18,183 nucleotides of DNA, taken from Paenibacillus sp. oral taxon 786 str. D14. GTDB taxonomy: Bacteria > Bacillota > Bacilli > Paenibacillales > Paenibacillaceae. A program made the translations under genes and the position numbers. The stretch spans positions 221,343 to 239,525 of the forward strand of contig NZ_GG695971.1 in the NCBI RefSeq assembly GCF_000159955.1, read 5' to 3'. The notes under the pieces are model-generated. The model was not told the origin of the DNA and searched no databases. It saw only the letters and a list, made by a program, of their open reading frames with translations. Positions 7,772-15,676 of this stretch are shown in pieces. Position 1 is the stretch's first letter. Each line of letters opens with the position of its first letter.

Positions 7772-7882
7772 CTCAAATTTTCCGTCTCCTTTTCCGTTAA
7801 TGATCCCCTTGTTGACCAGCTCCATAATGGCATCTTTCGCATAGGAACCGTCAATGTCCGACATTTGAGTTGCTGCATGCAA
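7772..7882 (-). pseudogene. S-layer homology (SLH) domain fragment
   Basis: After a TTG at 7882, immediately preceded by an in-frame TGA, the minus strand encodes MSDIDGSYAKDAIMELVNKG followed by IINGKGDGKFE. This is the first two-thirds of an SLH motif, the cell-wall polysaccharide-binding repeat of exported Firmicute proteins. There is no signal peptide in frame and the motif breaks off after GKFE, so both ends are missing. It is read here as debris of a larger surface-protein gene. Confidence 0.6.
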
Positions 7883-7910
7883 TCAAATTTTGAACTATTG
7901 ATTTGGGAAC

Positions 7911-7944
7911 ATAATAAAGCCCTTGCTGCCAAAGACAGAAGGGC
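7911..7944 (-). terminator. Terminator of the rocG-malic enzyme operon
   Basis: On the minus strand GCCCTTCTG pairs with CAGCAAGGGC (one bulge) and is followed by TTTATTATGTT. It lies 44 nt downstream of the malic enzyme stop. The T-run is imperfect, so strength is uncertain. Confidence 0.6.
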
Positions 7945-7987
7945 CAAAAGGGAAGTATAGCAGGATGAGGTATCCACTTACGCGGCG

Positions 7988-9391
7988 TCACCGGAAATCC
8001 GGCGGAATGCGCCGGGACACACCGGTGGCAATGGCCGCGTTGATGACGGCTTTGCGCACGAGCGGGACGACCTGATCATTAAAAATACTCGGGATGATAT
8101 ACTGCTCGTTCCGCTCCTCGTCAGTAACGGCGGAGGCGATGGCTTGTGCTGCGGCCAGCTTCATCGCTTCGTTGACCACGCGGGCCCGACAATCGAGAGC
8201 GCCGCGGAAGACGCCGGGGAACACAAGCACGTTGTTGATCTGGTTCGGATAGTCGCTTCGGCCGGTCGCGAAGACAGCTGCGTGAGCCAGCCCTACCTCC
8301 GGATCAACCTCCGGGTGCGGGTTGGCGAGGGCAAACACGATCGGCTGCTCGTTCATCGTCCGCAAATGTTCACCGGTCAGCAGATTCCCCGCAGAGACGC
8401 CGATGAACACGTCAGCACCAGGCAGGACATCTTGCAGCGAGCCGGGCTGACTTTCCACCTGCGGCTGCTCCGTGAGCCACTGCCACATCGGGTGGCTGTA
8501 CGTTCCACCGCGGACAATCGCTCCCTCCTTGTCCACCGGCACAAGCTTAGTTACGCCTGCGGACAGCAGCATTTTGCAAATGGAGACACCCGCTGCCCCA
8601 ACACCGCTTACCACGACCCGCACCTCGGACATCGATTTGCCGACGACCTTCAGCGCGTTAATTAACCCGGCGATCACGACCACCGCTGTTCCGTGCTGAT
8701 CGTCATGGAAGACCGGGATGTCCAGTTCCTCCGCCAGCCGCTGCTCAATTTCGAAGCACCGGGGGGAGCTGATGTCCTCCAGATTGATGCCGCCAAAAAT
8801 CGGACTGATCGCTTTAACGGTACGAATGATTTCTTCCGTATCGCTCGTATCCAGGCAGAGCGGAAAAGCATCAACCCCGGCCAGCTGCTTAAACAGCATC
8901 GCCTTGCCTTCCATCACCGGCGCCGCGGCGTACGGACCGATATCGCCAAGCCCCAACACGGCGGTTCCGTCCGTGATGACCGCCACAGTGTTGCGTTTAA
9001 TCGTCAGCGAAAACGCCTTGTTTCGACTTTCGTGGATCGCCGTGCAGATTTTGGCGACCCCTGGCGTATACACCTGCGACAGATCGTCGCGGTTGCGAAT
9101 TGGCATCGTTGGCTCGATGGCGATTTTACCGCCGAGATGCATGAGAAACGTGCGATCGGAGACGTTGATCAGCCGGACACCATGCAGCTTGCGAAGCGCC
9201 TTGACGAACGCCGTTTCGTCTTGGTCGCCCGTATCGACGGTAATGTCGCGTACCGAAGATCCTTTAGCCGAGGAGATCACGTCGATCGACGTAATGTCGC
9301 CTCCGGCACCGCTCACCGCAGCAGCGACATCGCCGAAGCTGGCCTTCTTATGGTCGAGCTCCAATCGGATAATAATTAACGTACGTGCCAT
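7988..9391 (-). CDS. NAD(P)-dependent malic enzyme with N-terminal ACT domain
   Basis: This 467-residue cytosolic enzyme decarboxylates malate to pyruvate with reduction of NAD(P). Residues 1-75 are an ACT-like ligand-binding domain (LIIIRLELDHKKASFGDVAAAV, HGVRLINVSDRTF), suggesting control by an amino acid. The malic core follows: Tyr108 (VYTPGVA), Lys163 (EGKAMLFK), metal ligands Glu205-Asp206 (INLEDI) and Asp230-Asp231 (FHDDQHGT), Rossmann motif GVGAAG (263-268), and SAGNLL and ANPHPEV further on. The start ATG lies only 3 nt after the rocG stop, with a GGGGGTGG ribosome binding site inside the end of rocG (9401-9409 region), so the two are translationally coupled. In context it turns TCA malate, made from glutamate carbon, into pyruvate. 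Cofactor preference cannot be read from the sequence. Confidence 0.95.
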   Translation of the reverse strand: MARTLIIIRLELDHKKASFGDVAAAVSGAGGDITSIDVISSAKGSSVRDITVDTGDQDETAFVKALRKLHGVRLINVSDRTFLMHLGGKIAIEPTMPIRNRDDLSQVYTPGVAKICTAIHESRNKAFSLTIKRNTVAVITDGTAVLGLGDIGPYAAAPVMEGKAMLFKQLAGVDAFPLCLDTSDTEEIIRTVKAISPIFGGINLEDISSPRCFEIEQRLAEELDIPVFHDDQHGTAVVVIAGLINALKVVGKSMSEVRVVVSGVGAAGVSICKMLLSAGVTKLVPVDKEGAIVRGGTYSHPMWQWLTEQPQVESQPGSLQDVLPGADVFIGVSAGNLLTGEHLRTMNEQPIVFALANPHPEVDPEVGLAHAAVFATGRSDYPNQINNVLVFPGVFRGALDCRARVVNEAMKLAAAQAIASAVTDEERNEQYIIPSIFNDQVVPLVRKAVINAAIATGVSRRIPPDFR

Positions 9392-9394
9392 AAC

Positions 9395-10663
9395 TTAAAT
9401 CCACCCCCGCCATTTTACCGCCTCGGTCATTCGCTTCAGCCCCACGATATATGCGGCAAGACGCATGTTCACCCGGCGTGTCACCGAAGTCTGATAAACC
9501 TTGTGAAAAGCGTCCACCAACAGCTGCTCCAGCTTCGCGTTCACTTCCTCCAGCGGCCAGTAGTAACCCTGATTGTTTTGCACCCACTCAAAATAGGATA
9601 CGACCACGCCACCCGCACTCGCTAGGACATCCGGCACAATCAGAACCCCGCGCTTGGACAAAATTTCCGTTGCTGCATACGTCGTTGGACCGTTGGCCGC
9701 TTCGACGATCAGCTTAGCTTGGATGTGCGGCGCGTTTTCCTCGGTGAGTTGGTTTTCGATCGCAGCCGGCACGAGGATATCGCATTCCTTCACAAGCAGT
9801 TCCTGATTTGTGATCCGGTTGGAGTAGAGGTGGGTCACCGCGCCAAAAGAATCCCGCCGATCCAACAGCTCGAGGATATCGAGCCCGTTTGGATCGTACA
9901 GCGCGCCGCGCGCATCCGCAATGCCAACGATGATGGCCCCGGCGTCATGCAGAAACTTCGCCAGGTAGCTGCCGGCATTGCCAAAGCCTTGGATGATGAC
10001 CCGCGAGCCTTCCACCGCCATGCCGGCCATCTTTGCGGCCTCCTTCAGCACGATCGTGACGCCAAGGGCTGTCGACGATTCCCGTCCGTAGGAGCCGCCG
10101 AGCACCAGCGGTTTGCCGGTGATGAAGCTGGGCGAATCGAATTCGCGGATCCGGCTGTACTCGTCCATCATCCAGGCCATCACCTGCGAATTGGTGTACA
10201 CGTCAGGCGCCGGGATATCCTTGGTCGGCCCAACCAATTGGCTGATCGCCCGGACGTACCCGCGGCTTAAGGCTTCCAGCTCGCGCATCGACATCGTCCG
10301 CGGGTCGCAGGCGATTCCGCCTTTACCGCCGCCGTAGGGCAGCGACACGATGCCGCATTTGATGATCATCCACATCGACAAGGCCTTCACTTCCTCCGCC
10401 GTCACGTCGGGGTGGAACCGCACGCCGCCTTTGGTCGGCCCGACCGCGTCATTGTGCTGAGCGCGGTAACCGGTAAAGACCTGGACCGAGCCGTCGTCCA
10501 TCTTCACCGGAATCCGTACGGTCAGCATCCGCAGCGGCTCCTTGAGCAGGTCAAACATCGCCGGCGGCTCGTTCATCGTCTGGAGCGCCATGCGAATGAC
10601 CTGTTGGGTGCTGGTCAAAACGTCCATATTTTCCGAAAGTGTTCGTTTCCCGTTCATAATCAT
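9395..10663 (-). CDS. rocG: Catabolic glutamate dehydrogenase (RocG/GudB type)
   Basis: This 422-residue Glu/Leu/Phe/Val dehydrogenase deaminates glutamate to 2-oxoglutarate. Substrate-binding and catalytic residues are present: Lys78 (GPTKGGVRFH), Lys102, Lys114 (PYGGGKGG) and Asp154 (IPAPDVYTN). The Rossmann motif GFGNAG lies at 225-230, and EAANGPTT and VPDVLASAGGVVVSYFEW follow. Length equals Bacillus RocG/GudB, with no sign of the short duplication that inactivates gudB in some B. subtilis strains. The ATG at 10663 has AAGGG upstream; a second ATG two codons later is possible. Position next to rocA and proline dehydrogenase favours the catabolic RocG role. It is 425 bp downstream of rocA, so it may be in the same transcript or have its own promoter; no convincing promoter was found. 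Confidence 0.93.
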   Translation of the reverse strand: MIMNGKRTLSENMDVLTSTQQVIRMALQTMNEPPAMFDLLKEPLRMLTVRIPVKMDDGSVQVFTGYRAQHNDAVGPTKGGVRFHPDVTAEEVKALSMWMIIKCGIVSLPYGGGKGGIACDPRTMSMRELEALSRGYVRAISQLVGPTKDIPAPDVYTNSQVMAWMMDEYSRIREFDSPSFITGKPLVLGGSYGRESSTALGVTIVLKEAAKMAGMAVEGSRVIIQGFGNAGSYLAKFLHDAGAIIVGIADARGALYDPNGLDILELLDRRDSFGAVTHLYSNRITNQELLVKECDILVPAAIENQLTEENAPHIQAKLIVEAANGPTTYAATEILSKRGVLIVPDVLASAGGVVVSYFEWVQNNQGYYWPLEEVNAKLEQLLVDAFHKVYQTSVTRRVNMRLAAYIVGLKRMTEAVKWRGWI

Positions 10664-10726
10664 GGGTTACCCTTCTTCCGTCCGTATTGGAGAAATATTT
10701 GAAGTCTGCTAAGTTCGCTGCCGCAG

Positions 10727-10913
10727 CTCTAACGCTTGCCACAAACCTTATTGCAGCAAAAATCGCCTATTTGCGAATCTAACGCTGATCACGGAGCTTA
10801 TTTCACCATTTTTCGGGTGAATTGAGGTGTTTTTGCCCAAATAGCGTGGCTCAGCGTCGTTAGAATTTTTGACATGCCGTTTTTGCAACAATAGCGTTCT
10901 GTATCAGCGTTAG
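10727..10913. repeat. Four-unit intergenic repeat, two direct and two inverted copies
   Basis: About 38-nt units beginning CTAACG occur at 10727-10765 and 10779-10816 on the plus strand and, inverted, at 10826-10863 and 10877-10913. Shared features are CTAACGCTGATNCACG, a central CTTATT or GCTATT and then GCAAAAA or CCATTTTT. The facing copies can fold into a large hairpin. It looks like a dispersed intergenic element rather than coding DNA. Confidence 0.6.
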
Positions 10914-10929
10914 AGCAGGGAGCACCGGC

Positions 10930-11075
10930 CTCGCGATCAACGAGCAAATGACCAAACGAGCTAGAGAGCAAGAGACCAAACAACCAAGCGAGCAAGCGAA
11001 CAAGAGAGAAAATTATCGCGAGCAAAAGAACAAGAGAGTAAGAGATCGCGAACAAGAGAGCAAAAGAGCATCCAG
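10930..11075. repeat. Low-complexity AGAGCAA/GAACAAGAGA tract
   Basis: Degenerate tandem units of 8-12 nt (GAGCAAG, GAACAAGAGA, GAGCAAAAG, AAGAGAC) fill the gap between the rocG leader and the rocA stop on the plus strand. On the mRNA strand it is pyrimidine-rich with repeated TTGCTCTC. The open frame it creates on the minus strand is a run of Leu/Ser/Ile with no ribosome binding site and was not called. Together with the unit repeat at 10727-10913 it makes up almost all of the 425-bp gap. Confidence 0.6.
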
Positions 11076-11088
11076 CAATCGTCATCGC

Positions 11089-12657
11089 CTACAACTTCCG
11101 GGAAGTCAGCTTGGCTTGGGTGAACAGCAGCAGGTAGTCATAGCCGCCGGCTTTCGAGTCGGTTCCCGACATATTAAAGCCGCCAAACGGGTGGGCGCCG
11201 ACCAACGCCCCGGTGCATTTGCGGTTCACGTACAGATTGCCGCAGTGCATTGTTTCCAGCGCTTCGCTGATGCGATCCTCATCCCGGGAAAAGAACGACC
11301 CCGTCAGCCCAAACTCAGTATCGTTGTACAACGCGATCGCTTCTCGCCAATCCTTCGCTTTGCCGATCGCCAGCACCGGCCCAAAAATCTCCTCCTGCAT
11401 AATCCGCGCCTTCCCATCAACGCCGGCGAACACGGTGGGTTCGATATAATAGCCGTTGCCTTCGGCTTGCTGTCCGCCGGTAAGGAGCTGCCCTTCCTGT
11501 TTGCCGACCTCAATGTAATCGAGGATTTTGCGGAAAGAAGCCTCGTCGATCACCGGTCCAACCGCTTTATTGTGCTCGGGGAGGCCAATCTCCAGCTGCT
11601 TCGTCAAAGACACGACTTTCTCCACCACTTCGTCGTAGACGGACTCTACGATGAAAGCGCGGGATCCGGCGGAGCATTTTTGTCCCTGGAACCCAAAAGC
11701 TGAGGTCACGATGGCCTGAGCAGCCGCATCCAGATCTGCAGTTTCATCAACGACGATGCCGTCCTTGCCGCCCATTTCGGCGACCAGCCGCTTGATCCAG
11801 ATCTGCCCGGGTGCCGTATCGGCTGCCAACTTGCTGATGCGCAGTCCGACCTCCTTCGAGCCGGTGAAGCTGATGAACCGGGTTTTCGGGTGCGTGGTCA
11901 GATAATCGCCAACCTCAGAGCCGCTGCCGGGGATGAAGTTCAGCACTCCGGCCGGCAAGTCAACCTCCTCCATCAGCGCAGCGAACTTGTAGGCGATGAC
12001 CGGGGTGTTGGAGGCGGGCTTGAGCAGCACGGTGTTGCCAGCCACAATCGCCGCCGAGGTCATGCCCACGCAGATCGCCAGCGGGAAATTCCATGGCGGA
12101 ATGATGACACCAACGCCGAGCGGGATGTAGGTCAGCCGGTTTTGCTCCCCCGGGACTGGCGTCAGCGGCATCGTTTCGTTGATCTCGCTCAGGCGGATCA
12201 TTTCCCGTGCGTAAAAATTCAGAAAATCGATCGCCTCCGCCGTATCGGCGTCCGCTTCAGCGTAGTTCTTGCCGGCTTCGAGCACCATCAGGGCGGAGAA
12301 CTCATGCTTCCGTTCGGTCATGAGCTTGGCGGCTTTCAGCAGGTACTGTGCGCGTTCGCGGGGCGGCACCTTTTTCCACGATTCAAACGCCGTAAGTGCA
12401 GCCTGCATCGCTTTCTCGGCCAGCTCCTGATCGGCTTTGCTGACCCAACCCATCGTTTCATCGAGATTGCCGGGGTTGATTGAACGGATTTTGGCCTCCG
12501 TAAAAATCTTCTCACCGCCGATCTGCAGCGGAATCTCCCGTCCCAGCTCCGATTTCACTTGGGAAATCGCGGCTTCCATGGCCTGGCGGGCCGATTCCTG
12601 ACTAAAGTCGGTAAACGGTTCGTTGCGGAAAGCTTCCAGTTTTGCGGTTGTGCTCAT
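11089..12657 (-). CDS. rocA: L-glutamate gamma-semialdehyde (P5C) dehydrogenase
   Basis: This 522-residue aldehyde dehydrogenase oxidises glutamate semialdehyde/P5C to glutamate with NAD+, the second step of proline breakdown. Catalytic Cys328 ([14 protein letters not shown]), general base Glu294 ([15 protein letters not shown]), Asn190 ([10 protein letters not shown]), the cofactor loop [15 protein letters not shown] and the [11 protein letters not shown] segment are all present. Length matches Bacillus RocA (about 515). AAGGAG (complement of 12667-12672) lies 9 nt before the ATG. It starts 35 nt after the proline dehydrogenase stop, so the two form an operon that channels P5C. Stop is TAG just before the low-complexity tract. 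Confidence 0.95.
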   Translation of the reverse strand: MSTTAKLEAFRNEPFTDFSQESARQAMEAAISQVKSELGREIPLQIGGEKIFTEAKIRSINPGNLDETMGWVSKADQELAEKAMQAALTAFESWKKVPPRERAQYLLKAAKLMTERKHEFSALMVLEAGKNYAEADADTAEAIDFLNFYAREMIRLSEINETMPLTPVPGEQNRLTYIPLGVGVIIPPWNFPLAICVGMTSAAIVAGNTVLLKPASNTPVIAYKFAALMEEVDLPAGVLNFIPGSGSEVGDYLTTHPKTRFISFTGSKEVGLRISKLAADTAPGQIWIKRLVAEMGGKDGIVVDETADLDAAAQAIVTSAFGFQGQKCSAGSRAFIVESVYDEVVEKVVSLTKQLEIGLPEHNKAVGPVIDEASFRKILDYIEVGKQEGQLLTGGQQAEGNGYYIEPTVFAGVDGKARIMQEEIFGPVLAIGKAKDWREAIALYNDTEFGLTGSFFSRDEDRISEALETMHCGNLYVNRKCTGALVGAHPFGGFNMSGTDSKAGGYDYLLLFTQAKLTSRKL

Positions 12658-12692
12658 AGGGGCGCGCTCCTTACGAATAAGATTTTGGATAT

Positions 12693-13607
12693 TTACTTAA
12701 ATAAGTTCTTTAAGACAAACCATACATTGGCGGGACGCTCCGCGAGGCGGCGCATAAAGTAGCCAAACCAATCGCTGCCAAACGGGACGTACACCCGAAC
12801 CTTGTAACCTTCGCGAACGAGCGCAAGCTGTAAATCTTCGCGAATGCCATATAACATTTGAAATTCGTAGCGGTCCGGCGGAATGGCTAAATCTTGAATT
12901 GTTTTCTTAGCGTAGTCGATAATCTGGGAGTCATGGGTTGCTATGGCGGCATAACCGCCGTTCATCAGGTGGGTAGAGATGAGGCGTTTGAAATTTTCGT
13001 CGACGTCCGGCTTGGCCGGGTATGCGACTTTCGGCGATTCCTTGTAAGCTCCCTTCACGAGGCGAAGGTTCGGCTTAAGGGGCTTCAGATCCTCGACGTC
13101 TTCCAGGGAGCGATAAAGGTAAGCTTGGATGACGATGCCAACGTTGTCGGTTTGTTCGCGCAGTTGCTTGTAGATCGAGATGGTTTTTTCACAGTGGGCA
13201 AAATCCTCCATGTCGATGCGCACAAACAATCCGTACATTCGGGCCCGGTTCAGGATCGTGGTCAGGTTACGTAAGCAGATTTCGTCGCTAATCCCAAGCC
13301 CCAGCGAAGTGAGCTTCAGCGAGAGATTGGCTTCGACTCCGGCTTCGTTGATGGCGTCCAGCGTCTTGAGGCACATCCGCATGGATAGTTCTGCTTCGGC
13401 TTCCGTGGACACGAACTCGCCAAGATGATCGAGGGTGGCTACCCGACCAGTCGCATTTAATGCGCGTACAGCTTCAATTGCACCATCAATGGTTTCTCCG
13501 GCCACAAACCGACCGGCACCAAAGCGCAGTCCGTATCGGCGGGCCATACGTCCCACGGATTGGCTTTTGGCGAAGGATTGAAACAGGGTGCGGAGTAACG
13601 CGTCCAT
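12693..13607 (-). CDS. putB: Proline dehydrogenase, monofunctional
   Basis: This 304-residue FAD-dependent enzyme oxidises proline to P5C and passes electrons to quinone at the membrane. Family motifs run in order: NLSLKLTSLG, LFVRIDMEDF, QAYLYRSLEDVE, LRLVKGAYKES, AIATHDSQII, YEFQMLYGIREDLQ, then YVPFGSDWFGYFMRRLAERPANVWF. These line the flavin and proline pockets. The start at 13607 (MDALLRTLFQSFAKS) is chosen over the longer frame to 13682 because AAAGGA (complement of 13617-13622) lies 9 nt upstream, length then equals Bacillus PutB (303), and the 25-residue extension is AT-rich leader. First gene of the proline operon, divergent from its presumed regulator. Confidence 0.93.
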   Translation of the reverse strand: MDALLRTLFQSFAKSQSVGRMARRYGLRFGAGRFVAGETIDGAIEAVRALNATGRVATLDHLGEFVSTEAEAELSMRMCLKTLDAINEAGVEANLSLKLTSLGLGISDEICLRNLTTILNRARMYGLFVRIDMEDFAHCEKTISIYKQLREQTDNVGIVIQAYLYRSLEDVEDLKPLKPNLRLVKGAYKESPKVAYPAKPDVDENFKRLISTHLMNGGYAAIATHDSQIIDYAKKTIQDLAIPPDRYEFQMLYGIREDLQLALVREGYKVRVYVPFGSDWFGYFMRRLAERPANVWFVLKNLFK

Positions 13608-13631
13608 AGGCATCCATCCTTTTCCATTTCT

Positions 13632-13792
13632 CATATACAATATTTTAGATTTTTGAACAATATAAGTTGAAAAAATAAACAAAAAAATTTTAAATTCAAG
13701 AAAAAATGTTCAATATTGAACAGTTCCAGGCTGAGTGAAGGTCCAATCTTTATGACGGGAATATTGAACCTCGCCTGCTTTCGTGTTAGATT
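13632..13792. promoter_or_regulatory. Divergent control region with TTGAACA operators
   Basis: A perfect 16-bp palindrome TGTTCAATATTGAACA (13707-13722) sits midway between the divergent genes. Single half-sites TTGAACA (13653-13659) and TTGAACC (13764-13770) flank it. The left one overlaps a candidate minus-strand -35 for proline dehydrogenase (TTGTTC, complement of 13655-13660, with TATATG, complement of 13632-13637, 17-bp spacer). The right one contains a candidate plus-strand -35 for the regulator (TTGAAC 13764-13769, TAGATT 13787-13792, 17-bp spacer). GGTCCAAT (13740-13747) adds an inverted partner for the right site. No -24/-12 (GG-N10-GC) element was found on either strand. Confidence 0.55.
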
Positions 13793-13825
13793 TACAAGTA
13801 AAATTTCATTACGCGTGAGGTAATT

Positions 13826-15664
13826 ATGTTTAATCATGAACGGATATCCTTCCGGCAGGACTTGACCCGTTTCAAACCGGAAGAAAATACAAGTGCATTA
13901 CTTGCAGCGTTACAGGGCGGTCAGGCGGCGGCAGTCGAGCTGGACGGAGCGTTGTATCTGTTGACGCCGGATGATGCCGGGCGGCTTGAAGCTTTTGGCG
14001 AAGGGAGTATCGGCAAAGGACTGCGGCTTGACGGGATGAAGTTTGTCGTTTCGGTTGTGTTCAAGGAGTCGGAGCTGGCGCTTCCGATCAGCGAACTGGC
14101 ATCCCGATGGTCCGGCGCAGATACGAGCGGGCGGCCGGCGTTGGTGGTCAATGATGGACAGGAGCCCGTTGGGTATCTTCCGATGATTGACCTGCTTAAA
14201 ATAGCGGCGGACCGGCAGCAGCGGGCGGAGGCGTATTTTGACGCCCTGCTGGAGACGGTCAGTGATGCGGTAACGGTCGTGGACCGCAACGGTACGGTGA
14301 TCGGCTGGAACACGGTGGCGGAAGAAGTGTACGGGATCGCCAAAGCGGACATCGTTGGCCGCACGATCGGTGAGCATTTTGATCCCGACGCATTGGTTGT
14401 GCTGGGGATTCTGGATGAAGGCCGGCGGCTGCGCGGGGCCTACCATCGTCCGCGGGAAGGCACGCATGTGCTGATCAATGCGTCGCCGATCGTGGAGCCG
14501 GGCGGGGGGATTATCGGCGGCGTGGCGACCGAGCAGGATATTACGCATCTCGTGAAGCTGAACGACGAATTGACGGTAGCGACGTCCCGTCTGTTGACCC
14601 AGCGGATCGGCGACGAGGATCCGTTTGGCTTAATCAGCGGGCGTGGCGAAAGCATGGGCAAAGTGATCAAACTGGCCAAAAAGCTGGCCGAAACCGACTC
14701 CACCGTGCTCCTGATCGGGGAGACTGGAGCGGGCAAGGAGCAGCTGGCCAGGGTGATCCATCGCGCCGGCGCGCGGCCGGAGGGGCCGTTCCTGTCGCTG
14801 AGCTGCGGGGCCGTCCCGGCGGGATTGGCCGAAGCGGAGCTGTTTGGCTATCAAGGCGGCGCCTTCTCGGGACAGCCGTCGGGTCAGGCTGGTCGGCTGG
14901 AGGCGGCGGACGGCGGCTCGATTTTTTTGAATGAGATTGAGTGTTTACCTTTAGACGTACAGGAGAAGTTAGCTCATTACATCAAGCACCGGACGATCAC
15001 GCGGATTGGGGCCGCGGAAGCCGTGCCGGTATCAGTGCGAATCTTCGCCGGCACCAGCCAGGATCTGGGCCAGCTCGTGCGGGAGGGCAAATTCCGTGCG
15101 GATTTGTATTACGCGCTGAACGTGGTGTCGCTGAAGGTGCCGCCGCTGCGTGAGCGTCGGGAGGACCTGGGGCCGTTGGTGCAAATGTATTTGCGCGTGT
15201 ATTCGTTGCAGTATCAGAAGCCGCTGCCGGCCGTTTCGCCGGAGGTGATGCTGGCGTTTGCGAATTACGACTGGCCGGGAAACGTAAGCGAGCTGCGGGC
15301 GGTGATCGAGCGCTGTGTGATTTTAAGCGAGAACGAGCAAATCACGCTGGAGCACTTGCCGGAGGTGTTGCAGCAGCGGCAAGCTCAGCTGGAGTTCGCA
15401 GCGGCGGACTCTGCGGTGGGCATGCCGGTTGGCAGCGGAGCCGTTGCCGGTTCCGACTTCGGGCGGGGAACGAAGCTGTCCTCTGTGGAACAGGCGGATC
15501 GTCTTGACAAGATGCTGCGTCCGCGCATCACCCCCGAAGAGGAAATGGAGCTGATGAAGGAAGCGCTGGAGCGAACAGCGGGGAATAAGAGCAATGCAGC
15601 CAAGCTGCTGGGCATTTCCCGGGGTACGCTTTATAAAAAGATTCGGGATTATAATTTGGTATAA
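13826..15664 (+). CDS. PAS/AAA+/Fis regulator of the proline cluster, degenerate sigma-54 activator type
   Basis: This 612-residue regulator has an N-terminal ligand region (about 1-130), a PAS domain (about 137-245), an AAA+ domain (about 268-515), a Gly/Ser linker, and a Fis-type helix-turn-helix (572-612, NKSNAAKLLGISRGTLYKKI). Walker A is intact (GETGAGKE, 298-305). The positions that make such proteins sigma-54 activators are altered: GAFTGA reads GAFSGQ (345-350), Walker B Asp is Asn369 (IFLNEI), the second Arg of the arginine-finger segment is Ala430 (FRADLYYALNVV), and sensor II Arg is Ser488 (WPGNVSEL). RocR-like control of proline/arginine genes is inferred from position. GTGAGG lies 5 nt before the ATG. 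I infer that it binds ATP and DNA but may not remodel sigma-54 holoenzyme, resembling TyrR in lacking GAFTGA. It is monocistronic. Confidence 0.9.
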   Translation: MFNHERISFRQDLTRFKPEENTSALLAALQGGQAAAVELDGALYLLTPDDAGRLEAFGEGSIGKGLRLDGMKFVVSVVFKESELALPISELASRWSGADTSGRPALVVNDGQEPVGYLPMIDLLKIAADRQQRAEAYFDALLETVSDAVTVVDRNGTVIGWNTVAEEVYGIAKADIVGRTIGEHFDPDALVVLGILDEGRRLRGAYHRPREGTHVLINASPIVEPGGGIIGGVATEQDITHLVKLNDELTVATSRLLTQRIGDEDPFGLISGRGESMGKVIKLAKKLAETDSTVLLIGETGAGKEQLARVIHRAGARPEGPFLSLSCGAVPAGLAEAELFGYQGGAFSGQPSGQAGRLEAADGGSIFLNEIECLPLDVQEKLAHYIKHRTITRIGAAEAVPVSVRIFAGTSQDLGQLVREGKFRADLYYALNVVSLKVPPLRERREDLGPLVQMYLRVYSLQYQKPLPAVSPEVMLAFANYDWPGNVSELRAVIERCVILSENEQITLEHLPEVLQQRQAQLEFAAADSAVGMPVGSGAVAGSDFGRGTKLSSVEQADRLDKMLRPRITPEEEMELMKEALERTAGNKSNAAKLLGISRGTLYKKIRDYNLV

Positions 15665-15676
15665 TCCATTTTTAAG

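Noticed and set aside
6626..7882. The 418-codon minus-strand frame as one intact transporter gene
   Set aside because: Its first 85 or so codons encode an SLH fragment and junction sequence and include a terminator hairpin. Only the part from about 7621 is symporter-like.
10727..11075. CRISPR array
   Set aside because: The units are in opposite orientations, imperfect and without regular unique spacers, and no cas gene is near.
10798..11085. A 95-codon minus-strand frame with a hydrophobic N-terminus between rocA and rocG
   Set aside because: The hydrophobicity comes from translating the AGAGCAA repeat tract, the rest covers the intergenic repeat units, and no ribosome binding site is present.
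10948..11703. A 251-codon plus-strand frame
   Set aside because: It starts in the low-complexity tract and continues antisense through rocA, whose catalytic motifs are intact on the other strand.
12693..13682. Longer start for proline dehydrogenase at 13682
   Set aside because: The extra 25 residues come from AT-rich leader containing the candidate promoter and operator half-site, while the ATG at 13607 has a well-placed AAAGGA and gives the family length.
13728..13746. A possible sigma-54 promoter for proline dehydrogenase (TTGGAC to CAGC on the minus strand)
   Set aside because: The GG and GC are 11 nt apart instead of 10, and the -24 and -12 words match poorly. Similar off-by-one pairs occur by chance upstream of rocG.
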